64,000 nucleotides of DNA, taken from positions 7,181,501 to 7,245,500 of the forward strand of contig JASJZH010000002.1 in NCBI GenBank assembly GCA_037178975.1. The letters are read 5' to 3'. A program made the position numbers and the translations under genes. Origin of the DNA: Oscheius tipulae (taxonomy: Eukaryota > Nematoda > Chromadorea > Rhabditida > Rhabditidae). This document shows positions 45,301 through 56,300 of this stretch, one piece after another. A model generated the notes under the pieces. It saw only the letters and a program-made list of their open reading frames with translations. It had not been told where the DNA came from and did no database searches. The first letter of the stretch is position 1. The number at the start of each line of letters is the position of its first letter.

Positions 45301-48300
45301 AACTCGTCTCTCGTGATTGATGATCCGAAGAAGAATCTGGAGTCGCAGCTCTTGTGAGTTCCTTTTCAAATTGGCGCAGTGGCAACTTGCTCGCTTCTTA
45401 TTGGTGCGACCCGGTTTCGTACCCGCGCCGCCTTTTCTGCTCAAAATGGATCCCCGATTTTAATTAAGAACTCATCCACCTCATTTTCCAGGTACACCCT
45501 GCTCACGCACGAGAACCAGACCACCAAATTTGTCGCTCCTGCCGACTGCTCCAGCCTTATTTACATTTTCTATACCTACACCGAGCTTAAGAAGTGAGTT
45601 TTCTATTTAGTTATACCTTTTCGAATTCAGCGAGTGAAATTCGGAGCGCGGGAAGTGAAAAGGAATGACTCTGGCTCGTCTGTTTCCAACAGGGATGAGC
45701 GATTATTTGTAGTTGGTAGTTTGAAGCAAAAATAATATTCTCATACTTTTGCAGTTGCGTTTGAGGTCCGTGCGTTAGGAAAAATAGTCCGATCACTATA
45801 TTTGCTCATGGTACGAGTTACGCAGAGCAAATGTTGTGCAGAGTTTTTTTTTCGAGGAACTTATAAGAGAAATGCGGCTGTAAACAACATTTTTTGTCAT
45901 TTTTATGAAAAAATAGCACAAAATTTCAGGTACATCGAGGCGAAGGAGCTTGAAATCCAGATCATCTTTGAGCTCTTCACGAACAAGCTCGAGGTCATTG
46001 AGGATAGGGAGAAGGAAGTTCGAACGCTGCTTTATAAACAGTAACTCTTCCTAAATGCTTAATTACCATAAGTTTTAGAATATCTAATGATGAGGACCTC
46101 CCCCCAAGTGTCAAACGCTTCACCTCGAAGCATGTCCTCATCCGTGTCCTTAGTCACCTTGCCACGGCCTATGAGAAGAAGAAAATGCATTCCTATGCCG
46201 TAAATTTGCACAGATTGCTCCTCGAGGATCGTAGTAAGCTATTTTTTAAAATTCCCGCCTAAAGAAGCACTTGAGATATGCAAGGATACTGTAGCGATAG
46301 TCGCGGAGAGTGGTGGACGAGGCTCGCACTCAATCTGGAATTTCATCTCAAGGAGCCCGAAGAAGCTCTGAAAGCTCTGGAAGACGGGATGGCGGACAAG
46401 TGTGTGCTGGAAAGAGATCTGGTGGTGCTGCAGGACAGAGCTTTAAAGTTGAGCAAGGGACAGTTCGCTGTAAGGATTCAGGTGGAGGAACCGGATGAGG
46501 TAAGTGGGAGGGAGATAGACAGAAATAGGGAGAGAGACGGGAAAGGGCAGTGACAGTGGTAGGGAGAGAGATAGAAGGGTTAATAATAGAGATAGACAGA
46601 TAGAGACAGAGAAGCATAGACAGAAAAAAAAACAGTATCAGTGGCAGAAAGAGAGACAGACATCGTTTCATTTTCAGAAAACAATCTCAGCCGAAGTGAT
46701 CCGCAAGAATCTCGGAGGCGCTCGTCAAAACCGTTTCATCCGCAAGCGCTCGGACGGTACCGTAGTCCAATGCTCCGTCGAGGAAATTGCCCGCCGTCAC
46801 TACCTCGAAAAGGAGAATTTCACTTATGGTGTCCATAGCGAGGGAGCCATCTGGCACACAGTCTACGGTCTATTCTTCTTCGACATCATTTTCGATCACA
46901 GCCAGGAAGGTGTCTGGTTCAGTCACATTCAGGTATTTTTTGCTCAAATTATTCCTCAAATTTATGCAATCGGTCCAAAATACCTACTAGACGGTAGTAA
47001 AACCCAAAAAAAAAATCAAATCAGGGCTTTACGAAATGTAACTCACAGAAAAGCGTAGGCGGGGATTTGATCCAAATACTTACCGAGCCCAGCATTGTCT
47101 GAAGTGCCAGATCGGACGGGATCGCGACATATGGTCTATTTCTAACGAAGAGCGGCATGTTTTAGCCTGTTTGCCGGAGTTTTTCACCATGTTTTGACAT
47201 TGTTTTTGAATTCTACTACGAATTGATTTCGTCTTAAAATATCAAATTTTTAGCGATAATAAATTTTTAAAAAGTTGATTTGCTCGTTCCTGCACAAAGT
47301 TATACATTTTTGCATTAGTGGTGGTGAAGTGCTCGCTTGGGGAGAAGTAGATCGAGGGTTCGAGTCCCCGAAATGGGAAAGTATGTTGTTTTGATTAAAA
47401 AAAACATTTTCAGACCCACCCAGTCGATTTGAACTATCCGGAATTCTATACGAGGCGCAAAAGTGCCTTCCAGGACCGTCTCGAATGGCTGATGAATGCT
47501 CCGGAGGACGGGCTAAAGTCCAAAATTGATGAGAGCTGGAAGATGCGCGATGTTGCTAATACGGAAATTGATTGGAATCTCTTCTACGATCCGGACGAAT
47601 GCCTCGAGTTCTGTCTTAGCTGCCCTAGAAAAGTCCTCTGTGCTGTTTTTCAGCGCCTGATGAAAGACTACAGGAATGCTAGGAGCGGATTTCCCGATCT
47701 GACCCTGTGGAATCCGCTGACGAGGACTGTTGTGGTAGATTTCTTTGTCATAGATTGAGCTGAAGACATGGTATCTTTCGGGGACGTAACAAAATCTAAG
47801 CGTTTGTGATTGAACTGCCGTTTTATAAGTCTAGTTTTTTTATAAGTCTACAATTTTAGGTCACGCCAAACCACAGCCAGTCAAGAAATATAGAGAATTA
47901 AACTGATTGACAGATACTGGTTAACAGTAATAGTGTAAGAACTGGACATTTGTTAGATTGCTGGGAGAAAATTGACGGAAAGGCGGAATGGTCAGGTACA
48001 GTAACAGAGACTGTTAGATAGTTGCAACATGCGAGCTTGACAGCCTGTGTAACTGACAGATGATAGCAGGTAGACAGTACAGTTTGAGCTAGCGACGGAG
48101 TGACTAGACAGTGGCAAGCCAATCAACAGCTACTAAGATTGACAGGTATTAGCCGTAAGATTTGGACAGAATTTAATATTCCAAGTTGACAGACAAGCTG
48201 GCCAGCTGACAGAGGCAAAATTTCCTCCCTCCCCAATTAATCTGTTAAATTTCCAGGTTTCCGAGGTCAAGGGCCCTGGTGATCGTCTGAGTTCCAAGCA

Positions 48301-48385
48301 ACGCCTCTGGCTTCAATTCTTCACGAAATGGGGTCTCCGAGCCGAAGTCTGCTACGTCAAAGCCGATCGAATCCTCAACATCTAA
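42328..48385 (+). CDS. fan1: FANCD2/FANCI-associated nuclease 1 (FAN1)
   Basis: A structure-specific 5' flap endo/exonuclease in DNA interstrand-crosslink repair. ATG 42328 lies 6-7 nt past tatttccag. The N-terminus has a UBZ-type zinc finger (VCPACEKVIPLGVYRSHFNTC) for ubiquitinated FANCD2. Acidic, poorly conserved exons follow (about 42550-44050). The conserved region starts at 44444 (VIHSPGSLYGPSFWKDDY), then FDEICASVDLATLRKVAK (SAP-like), TPR-like helices, and the VRR-NUC nuclease: EGAIWHTVYGLFFFDIIF (46849...), RSGFPDLTLWNP with the catalytic Asp, and VSEVKGPGDRLSSKQRLW with Glu and Lys (48257...). It ends CYVKADRILNI. Roughly 850-900 aa. Introns between nuclease exons are up to ~500 nt and hold several tRNA-like repeats. 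Confidence 0.95.
42932..43000 (+). repeat. tRNA-like short interspersed element
   Basis: A-box-like TGGCTCAGTCGGTTGGCGC and, ~35 nt later, B-box-like TGGGTTCGAATCTTAC. It lies inside the FAN1 gene. The flanking acceptor-stem halves do not pair, so it is not an intact tRNA. Confidence 0.55.
44726..44792 (-). repeat. tRNA-like short interspersed element
   Basis: On the minus strand: TCTGGCAGGTCGGACAGCAT (A-box region) and TTTGGTTCAAAACC (B-box). It is clearly related to the element at 47050-47165: both share the order CGATC..G...ATCTGGCA..TC.GACA.

 The elements sit in different FAN1 introns. Confidence 0.5.
45372..45440 (+). repeat. tRNA-like short interspersed element
   Basis: TTGGCGCAGTGGCAACTTG (A-box) and CCCGGTTTCGTACCCG (B-box), about 40 nt apart, in a FAN1 intron. 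The T-arm is imperfect. Confidence 0.5.
47050..47165 (-). repeat. tRNA-like short interspersed element
   Basis: On the minus strand, a head GCCGCTCTTCGTTAGAAATAG, then TCTGGCACTTCAGACAATGC and a B-box-like TTTGGATCAAATCCCC. The head is shared with the MRPL10 intron copy, and the body with the 44.7 kb copy. Confidence 0.55.
47322..47390 (+). repeat. tRNA-like short interspersed element
   Basis: TGGTGGTGAAGTGCTCGC followed by GAGGGTTCGAGTCCCCGA, a near-consensus B-box, in the FAN1 intron just before the THPVDLNYP exon. Confidence 0.45.
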
Positions 48386-48714
48386 TTTCACTTTTGTTGT
48401 GCATATCATTCAATAATCCGGTACTAATCCAATTGCGGGTAGTTTGTTAATAAATTTTCTTTTCCTTCGGTCATTTTATGACATTCCAGAGGTCTATTGT
48501 TATGACATAGGAACCGGATAAAGTTTCTTATCGCCGACCTTGACGGAGCTGGCTCCCAGAGTGTATTGTCGCGCGGGTTGCAAAGAGACTGCCTGGCAAA
48601 GCGCCAAATGGCAGGAAGAGACTGAAACCTGTTTATTGCTACAGGAAGCGAGGAAAGTTTAAAAAAACTGATTCTTGACTCTGAACGGTCCAAACATGTT
48701 TTCTGAGGCTTCGT

Positions 48715-48785
48715 TCAAAGATCCGGAGATCGAACCTGGCAGCTTCAGTTCTGCGGTCAAAGGGCTAACAAGCCATGTTGCAAAG
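48715..48785 (-). repeat. tRNA-like short interspersed element
   Basis: Minus strand ATGGCTTGTTAGCCCTTTG and CAGGTTCGATCTCCGG, about 35 nt apart, downstream of FAN1. Confidence 0.5.
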
Positions 48786-48989
48786 CTTGCTCCAAATTTC
48801 TCAGATGTACCTAACTTTAGAGATTCGCTAAAACACGGAAAGGTTGTCTAAGTGAGACTTCAAAAGATCAAAAAGAGCCTCAGTGTGTGCTGTTCTTCCG
48901 CCTCGAGGCTGAGGTCAACCCGATGCTGACTTGCTCACCAAGAGGCGGTGGATCACATGCCGTCCACTTTCAGGACCCCTGCACAGTTC

Positions 48990-49075
48990 ATCATTGGCAG
49001 TGGAATTGAACCTTTGACCTCGCGCTCTCGGAATGGAAAGCGAGGCACTTAGCCACTGAGCCATTTGCATGAGTC
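48990..49075 (-). repeat. tRNA-like short interspersed element
   Basis: Minus strand AATGGCTCAGTGGCTAAGTG (strong A-box), an anticodon-arm-like palindrome CCTCGC...GCGAGG, and AAAGGTTCAATTCC (B-box). It is the closest to a complete tRNA shape in the window, but I see no pairing acceptor stem. Confidence 0.5.
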
Positions 49076-49149
49076 GCGGCCGGTAATTGAGGCTAGATGA
49101 GTATCGGCGTCTTGGCTTCAATTCGTTTTCTGCGTGGTATATTTATTGT

Positions 49150-49429
49150 TCAGTAATAATAGTAGTAGTAATATTGATCCTGTTCAGTTTTTGGGTGCTT
49201 CTTCGGGATAAACTTCTTCTGGGCTCGTCTCTTCGTATCACAGCACTGAACATCGCCATTCTTGTCAGTGCAGCATTTCAGGGGAAAAGACACGGTCAGA
49301 TCTGAAACCGATATTCGGATCGAATCTGAATGGCTCGCCCTTGACACAGCTGGACAGGGAACAGTCTTCTGGGTTGACAGAGACACAGAATGGGAGAAGA
49401 AGTAGGAGAAGAATGATAGATAAGTACAT
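49150..49429 (-). CDS. Small secreted Cys-rich peptide (77 aa)
   Basis: Two exons, 49348-49429 and 49150-49301, joined by a 46-nt intron (gtgtca...tttcag), give exactly 77 codons. The ATG at 49429 follows tttccaggac. The signal peptide is MYLSIILLLLLLPFCVS. The mature part has six Cys or fewer, with KCCTDKNGDVQCCD, then a basic tail (KRRAQKKFIPKKH) and a Tyr run before TGA at 49150. AATAAA follows at once. A minus-strand TATAAAAG lies near 49541. The CC...CC pattern suggests a disulfide-stabilised secreted peptide, perhaps antimicrobial or signalling; this is inference only. Confidence 0.65.
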
Positions 49430-49538
49430 GTCCTGGAAATTGACAGTGACAATAAGAAACACTAAGTCAAAGAGAGACAGTGACAGTGACGGCGAGAGAG
49501 ACAGTAGGTGACTGACAGCACAGTATCAGTTGTTGACC

Positions 49539-49548
49539 TCTTTTATAC
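49539..49548 (-). promoter_or_regulatory. TATA box of the Cys-rich peptide gene
   Basis: Minus strand gggtataaaagagg about 110 nt upstream of the start codon. A good TATA match in a plausible position before a short leader. Confidence 0.4.
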
Positions 49549-49881
49549 CCTCTCTTATTTCTGGACTAGTCAACACTGTTCCTCAAATATTGTGACCGGG
49601 TCCCCATGGAATTCTTGACAACGCGACAAGGAAAGAATAGTTTTTATTATGTTTAGTTTGTTTGTATGCTTCGGGGGAGGAATAATATGCGATATTGTAG
49701 TGAAATACTCTTGTGGCAGGCTGAGAAGGCACACCCGGAGGCTCGTGAATGGAAGAAAAAAGGCAAGACGGAAGTGGGATCACAGTTGAGGCAAGGCGGT
49801 AGACAGAGAAACCCAGTTGTATAGAAAATCTACTAAAGGAAAGCAACTCTTGAGATATGTTCTGTTGAGTATGAGAGGGTG

Positions 49882-51114
49882 TTAGACTTCAATTTTGACG
49901 GCGGAAGTGTCCAGCTCGGTGGTTGTGTCCGCAGGTTCGTCTTTCACCTCGGTTTCGGGCTGAAAACCAGATGATAAGTCTCTCTCTCTCTCTCTCTCTC
50001 TCAATGCTCACCTGCCATCCACGGCTCTTTGCCTTGACATAGTCGGGGAAACAAGCATGGAGCATTGTGTTCCATTCGGCCCTCATGTCATCGGTGGTAA
50101 TGTCCAGGGCGTCGTCATTGCGATGTCCGCTCTGTCTCGCATGACTGACCACATTGCTCTTAATCCCGATGAAGTCACAGTCGAAGCACTGGTAGGGCTT
50201 GCTGTCCGAATGGATCATAATAACGTGGCGGAGGAGGTTCCAACGGGAGCCGGTCGAGTTCAGAGTGGTTGGCTTGCCACAGAGCTGAAATTGGATTGGT
50301 CCCATCGGTTCCAGACACTTTCTTACAGCGCACTTGTAGGTGGCCTTGCAGTGCACGCGACCGTAGTTTTTGCCACGACCGAACCGGCTCTCCTCCAGCT
50401 CGTTGTTCGTCATCCATCTGTGCTTTTTTCGCTCCGGCGCCTCGCCGTCCGATTGACGTTTTCTGGCTGGTGTCGAGCCATTTTCCTCCACGACTGTGTT
50501 GTTGAACTGAAAATACTTGTTTTACAAGAAGTAATATGTTTCACGGTCGTGTTTCTTCAATAATTTTTTTAAACGAAAAAGACATTTTCTCTGCGGAAGA
50601 GTCTAACCTGGACCGTGTGCACTGCAGTCTAACCTCTTAGCCACTGCGCTACCAGGGACATCGCGACGAAAGTCAAGGCTGTACTCAGTCCCGACTTTGT
50701 CCGACATTTGTCTACCTTGGATCAAAGTAAAAACACACCCCAAAAAGCTGTGACAGATTGGAGAGTTGGGATAGGGAAGCACGGATAGAATCGTCAGAAG
50801 GTCCTAGCCCAAAGTCTACAGAATCAGAAGAGTCAGTCTTCTCTCCATCATGAGACCCCTCGTGTTCCTCCTCGACAGCTGTCTGTCCCAGAATAATCTT
50901 CTGAACATCGATGATGCTCTGCTGCTCCTTGGCAGCATCCTGCCTAGCCTTGGTCTCAAGCATTCTGGCCAAATGAGTGTGAGCATCTGCGAGAGTAACC
51001 GGAGGCTGGACTGGTCTCTGAAAAAGCTATATTTAGATTTTTATTAGTGCAACTATAAGAGGCGTTCGCGCGTTCTTCCGACTCTTTTCGGTTGACCACC
51101 TCCCGCATTTGCAT
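49882..51114 (-). CDS. C2H2 zinc-finger protein, nematode type (second paralogue)
   Basis: A putative nuclear DNA-binding protein. The firm part runs from the exon at 51017 (RPVQPPVTLADAHTHLARML) through an acidic region (HDGEKTDSSDSVDFGLGPSDD), then FNNTVVEENG after a ~210-nt intron (ending at 50517), then fingers CAVRKCLEPM...LCGKP...H and CFDCDFIGIKSNVVSHARQSGH. The same post-finger module as the 5.9 kb gene follows (TDDMRAEWNTMLHACFPDY). The protein ends with an acidic, VKDE/VKIE-bearing tail at 49882. A tiny first exon 51100-51114 (MQMRE) is in phase but places this ATG only 9 bp from that of the divergent coiled-coil gene. Alternatively the transcript begins by trans-splicing at ttttcag 51018 and starts at the Met of MLETKARQ. 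Confidence 0.75.
50592..50668 (-). repeat. tRNA-like short interspersed element
   Basis: Minus strand TCCCTGGTAGCGCAGTGGCT (A-box) and CCAGGTTAGACTCTT (degenerate B-box), inside the intron of the second zinc-finger gene. Related in layout to the FAN1 intron copies. Confidence 0.5.
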
Positions 51115-51123
51115 ATCGCCCTA

Positions 51124-53220
51124 TGGCGCTGACTGGCAGCATGGTCGGCGTCCATATGATTCCTCATCTCTCGGTTGAGGGGAAGAAGTTCGTTCGCCCT
51201 CATACTACGTGTGGGCATCGTCAGGAGGACCAGGTTGGTCACTATCTCTCTGTCCTTCTGTCTCTCTGTCTCTTTCATTTCACCAGTCTAGGAAGACGCT
51301 TCCGACGCCGGGACATACGTAATCGACGACAAGACAGAGAGACAGACAAGAGTCAAGCTCGAGAGTCTGGAGCGTCGACTGCGAGCCAATGAGAAAGCTA
51401 GAAAGGATTTGGAAGAAGAACTGGAACAGTGGAAGGCAAGAGCCCTGGTGAGGATGACTGAGTTCTCTAATAGACAACGGTTTAGAAATCCGAAAAGGCT
51501 CTTCCTGATTTGACTACCAAACTGTCTGAACTGACCAAGGAATTGGAAGAAAGGAAGGAGGCTGCTCTGGAAAGTCAATCGAGAGCTCGCGTACAGGAAG
51601 AGTCAAGTTTTCGGAACCAAGAACTGGCTGATAATGCTCAGAAGAAGCTGGAAGAAATGAGCTGTCACATAGCGAGTCTCCTAGTTGAGGACGAACAAGA
51701 GCTCGAACTGGTCAAGCACTGTCCCGAGGACGTATTCGAGAAAGTCAAAGAGTTTCTCATCAAGATGCGCTCGGCAGAGGAAGAAAATAAGCTGCTTATG
51801 GAGAATTTGAAGAAGGCAGAGGAGAGACTCCAAAAGTCTAGAGAACAACTGGAAAGAATGAGTGCAGAGATGCAGCAGTTGAAGAAGATGGATGTTGAGA
51901 GACGGGACGAACAGCTACAGGTACAGTCACTGTCTCTTTGTCTTTCTGTCTCATACTGTCTTTTTCAGGAGATCCATTTGAGCTACGAGACCTCAGAAGA
52001 TCTCAAGCAGAACATCAACCGAATGGAGGCCAGTGCCAGTCAATCCCAGCTCGAACTGGGTAAAGAGATATTTCCAGTCCCTACGAGATTTATGTCTTCA
52101 GAACTGGTCAGAGCTGAGATCCGGTGTGTCAAGTCAAGAAACCATGAATTGGAACAATCGTCTAAGAATCTTACAGTACTGATGAGATCAGCTGACAGTG
52201 AGAGGAAGGCCTTTCTCGAGACTCTGTCAACTGTCTTGGGACAAGATGACATGGATGAGAATGGAATCAAGAAGTCTGTGAGAGCATTAATGAGTCAGCT
52301 CGAAGCAATGAAGACGGAGAAGTTGGAGCAGGAGAAAGAGACAAAGTTGAAGGAAGCAGGCCTCTTGAATCAGGCGAAGCAACTGAGGAATGCGTTGTTC
52401 AGAGCCAGGTACCATTGGTTAGAGGGACAGAAAGACAATTGACTTCCGAGAGTTTACAGAAGACACTTAATTTTCAGAACGGCAGAAACTGAGTCTTCTG
52501 TCATCACGGAAAAGCTACAGGCTGCTGAACAAGAAATCTTGGCAACTGAGCTAGAACTGAAGGCTCTACAGAAACGTGTCGATGAACTCGAATCTGTGAT
52601 TGAACAGCTTGGAGAAATGTTGGACATACAGGGAGAGAGTCAGTTAGCTGCTCTGATCAGGAGAGTAGCTGGGCTCGTCCAGCTAGAAGTGACTTATGCT
52701 GGAATTTTTGGGGAGAAGACTACAGTAAGAGGTCTTTCAAAGCCAAAAGAAGATTCTAGAATAATCTCCTAAATTTCCCGGACATTCGACAGATTGAAAT
52801 GCTGAGAAAGAGACTAAAAGCGGCTGAGTCACAAGGGGTCTTGGGAGTCAGGAAGACTACAGACATTTTGGATAAACAGCTTTTGACCAAGATGACTTTG
52901 GATACATTGAAGGCAGCTGATTCTCAGAAAACTGTTCTCAAGGTACTGTCCCTCTCTGTCTCGTTGTCTCTCTGACTATCTGTCTCTTAGTCTTTGTGTC
53001 TCTTTTCCTTTGTCTCTATCGTTACGCTAGCTTTCAGTATAAACTGAGCGAGCAAGAGAAGAAGATCCGAAACCTAGAGCGAGAGAAAAGAGAAAGTCAG
53101 AAGCTGAAGGATATCGTGTCCAAGTGGGGAAAGAAAGAAGCTGCTGTTAGTTCCAGACTGACAGAGACAGCGACAGGCCTTCAGTCAAAGAGTCGCCCAC
53201 CCAAACCATCCGATCACTAA
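51124..53220 (+). CDS. Long coiled-coil protein
   Basis: ATG 51124 (MALTGSMVGVHMIPHLSVEG) is followed by about nine exons joined in phase to TAA at 53220, roughly 640 aa. From about residue 55 to the end it is Glu/Lys/Leu/Gln heptad-rich: LERRLRANEKARKDLEEELE, LTKELEERKEAALESQSRA, ENLKKAEERLQKSREQLERM, AEQEILATELELKALQKRV, LSEQEKKIRNLEREKRESQK. No motor, kinase or other domain is visible. Likely a cytoskeletal or centrosomal scaffold, but this is a guess from composition. Several introns are TCTCTG-rich. The start is divergent from, and nearly abuts, the zinc-finger gene. Confidence 0.75.
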
Positions 53221-53358
53221 ACTCACATTCAGAAGTCCATTAGGGAAGCCATTGGTTCCATTGGTCTGAGGTTCCTGAGGTGAGGACTTCTTCGTCAAAC
53301 TTGAGACTATGTCATTTATTGACTTCTATAAACCCACTTTGTACTATTAATGAACCTG

Positions 53359-56300
53359 TCAAACCTTTTGTCTTCCATTGGTCGAAGGGGCTGGAGATGG
53401 TGTTGGTGCTGGAGTAACAGCACTCGAAGGAGGCGGTGAGCTCGAAGACGGAGTGCCTTTGCCCTTCAGGGAAGGATGGTCGTAGAGGTCGCTGACTACT
53501 GTGAATTTGTCAAAGCCGTGAGTTATCTAAAGGGAGAGGGTATGGGAAGCTTGGATAGAGGACATTGAGGACGAGGACGAGGACAAGTGGACAGACGACA
53601 AGCATTGACATGGACCTGAAGAACTCTGTCAGTTAGGATTATCACTGTTTCTCAGTAGATTAAACCCGTACCATCTCAAAAGCAACTTCAGGTCACTTCA
53701 ACTGAACAGACGGTCAGTTTCCATCGGAATGGCAGCCAAATGTTTTTGGGCTGGAACCCGAAAACAGTCGAGCCGACGAAGACATGACCTTGACTCGAAA
53801 CGAGAACTGATAGCCTCTGCTCACCGAAGAAAACTGGACAAACAGGCAATAACATCAACAAGCACAGAGCTCGGAGATCAACAAAGAGAGACAGTGACTT
53901 ACCAGATATTGAACCAGAGTCATGGTGGCTGTCGTCGTTGTCACCTCGACCACCACATATTTGGATTGGATCATCTGAAAACTTCCTATTGGGAAGAGAA
54001 AGAGAAAGCGAGAGTAGATTCGCAAGATAGAAAGACAGCGAGGAAGTGAGAGGCAGAGAGTGACAGTAATGACAGGGAAAAGAGAGAGAGAGAGAGAGAG
54101 TGAGAAAACAATATAATTGAGAGCGGTGAGCTCAATGACACGGTCATTACGGTCTCTCAGCGCCTGTTACACTTGCATGTTTACCGCGCAAAACCTGAAT
54201 GACGTGCTTGGGTACGACTCGCTCGAAGAGCTCCCCCCTCAACCTTTCGAAAGAATTGGTTAAACTTAAGGCATGTGACCAAAGTGACTCAAAGGGGGGA
54301 GAGAAAGAGCGAGAGCGAAGAGACTGACGGGGATGACCTTGGCTCGGAATGGAATTCGCTCAGCATAAACACCATCGGTAGAGAGGAGGAGAGCCACCCA
54401 CCCTAACATGGGACGAGCATTGTTAGAGAGTGGAATGACCTCGAGCGATCGCGGAGCTCACGTCTCGTGAAGGCCATCGTAACGATATCGGTCAACTCGG
54501 ATCGGATCAGTAATCAGATAGTGGGCGAGAGCAGAAGAGCCACTCCCGTAAATGGGCTGAGGAGAAGGAGTGAGCGAGAGAACGAGTCAAGGCCGTGCAG
54601 ACTGGGTCAAGTTTGGACATGGGTGGTTGGAATATTGGGATAGTACCGTAACCCAAGGAGTCTGAGAGTCAAGAAGAGTACAAGCCGGTTCGGCGAGCTG
54701 AAAGACACGCCCTCTTCAGCGGAGCTCCACCCACTTGTGTTCCAAGGTTTTAGTGAAGATGGGACAGAGAGACAGACAGAGGTTAAGAAGAGTCAGAAAG
54801 GCTGAAAGTAGGTTATGAGACACTGTGTGCCCGGCGTCTTCTGAGCGCGCAACTACGATAAAAACTGGTCGGTCCGGGTCAGAGCAAATTGGATCGGCGC
54901 CCGTCCTGTATGGCTCTACTCTTCCACTGGGCGGCCCCGCTATCCGCTCGAAATTGCAAGAGAGAAGAGAGAGAGAGATCTCAAGGTGGATAATTGATCG
55001 CCTACGGGGACGACGAGAGAAGGAAAGACGGTTAGGAACGAGCAAAACGGGGGGACCGAGCGCGAGGAGGAGGCGGCACAACGACGACGCGCCCGAGCGA
55101 ACTAAACCGGATCAGAATTGGATGCGATGCTATGCGCATCGCGATGGTCACCAGGGGCAGGCTGCTCCTGTACCCGGGGGGTTGCTACTTCGGAGAGAGA
55201 TTATGATTGAGTTTATACTGTAACTAATTGTGACACTATGAGCAAAACCAAAGCAACTCACTCTGTCTCTCTCACCTTACTCTGTCACCCGGTCACAGTC
55301 GATTCGAAGATGCCAACGATAGGAGACCGAAGGAGAAAAAGAGATGGTTAGGGTGGACGCACAACACAGAACGAGTAGTCCGGAGCCGGGGAAAGTGCGC
55401 CAAAAGGGAGCGAAGGCATGGCGATGGTTAGTGAGACGGCAGACAGGCAGAGGGAACAGGATTGGGGGACCGATCGGTGCTGCTCCGAAAGGGGAAGAAA
55501 CAGACACACCCTGGTGTCAGTCTCCCCAAACATACAGCAGACAGAGAGAGACAGTGAGAGAGAGAGACAAAGACAGATAAACAGAGACAGCGACTGAGAG
55601 ACTGAGAGACAGACAAACAGACAGACAGAGAGACAGGGAGACAGAGAATGAGAGACTGAGAAACTGAGACAGTGGGACAGAGAGACAGCTACAGTACACT
55701 GCTCTGGACTGGGAAGACTGTATGGAAACAATTAGTCAGAGCGGAGAGTGCATCCGAGAAGGATGTGAGAGAGCGCCCGAACACCCCGAGGCAGGTCAAG
55801 GTTCCTGGCCGGGGATCTCATAGAGCCTGTCTCTATTCCCCTTCCCCTAGTTTCGAGAGCTATTAGTCAAGAACCAGATGGGCCAGGTAACTGAGCAACT
55901 CATATGAGCAATGGGCTCTCGATGTTCTCTCCCTCTTACCTTGACGCAAAAAGGGGATACTAGCCATAAAGGACAACTAATGGCTCGGGGAGAGACTACT
56001 GAAGACGCTCTCGGAGACCCACCTTCGCTCGCCGATACGTAGGTCGAGGTCGTTCGAGAGAGAGAGAGAGATAGTCGAGCCCCGTCGGCTCCCCGCGTCC
56101 CCGCACTACCATCGGCTGCCGCCTATGTATTGTGCAGAAATGGGGCCAACCACGTTGAGAGACACGCTCTTACGGACAACAGTCAGCCTAGACGCAAAGG
56201 ATATTCAACTTTTAGGGATTGACAGACTGGAAATAAAAGCAGAGACTCTCTAACAGTTCGAAAAAGATTGGAACTCGCTGTCTCTGTTTCTCTCACTTGT

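Noticed and set aside
48990-49075. Functional tRNA gene
   Set aside because: A-box, B-box and an anticodon-arm-like palindrome are present, but no acceptor stem pairs and the T-arm is imperfect.
55348-55731. Ser/Leu/Cys-rich ORFs
   Set aside because: Generated by CTGTCT-type tracts; no start context, splice sites or conserved motif.
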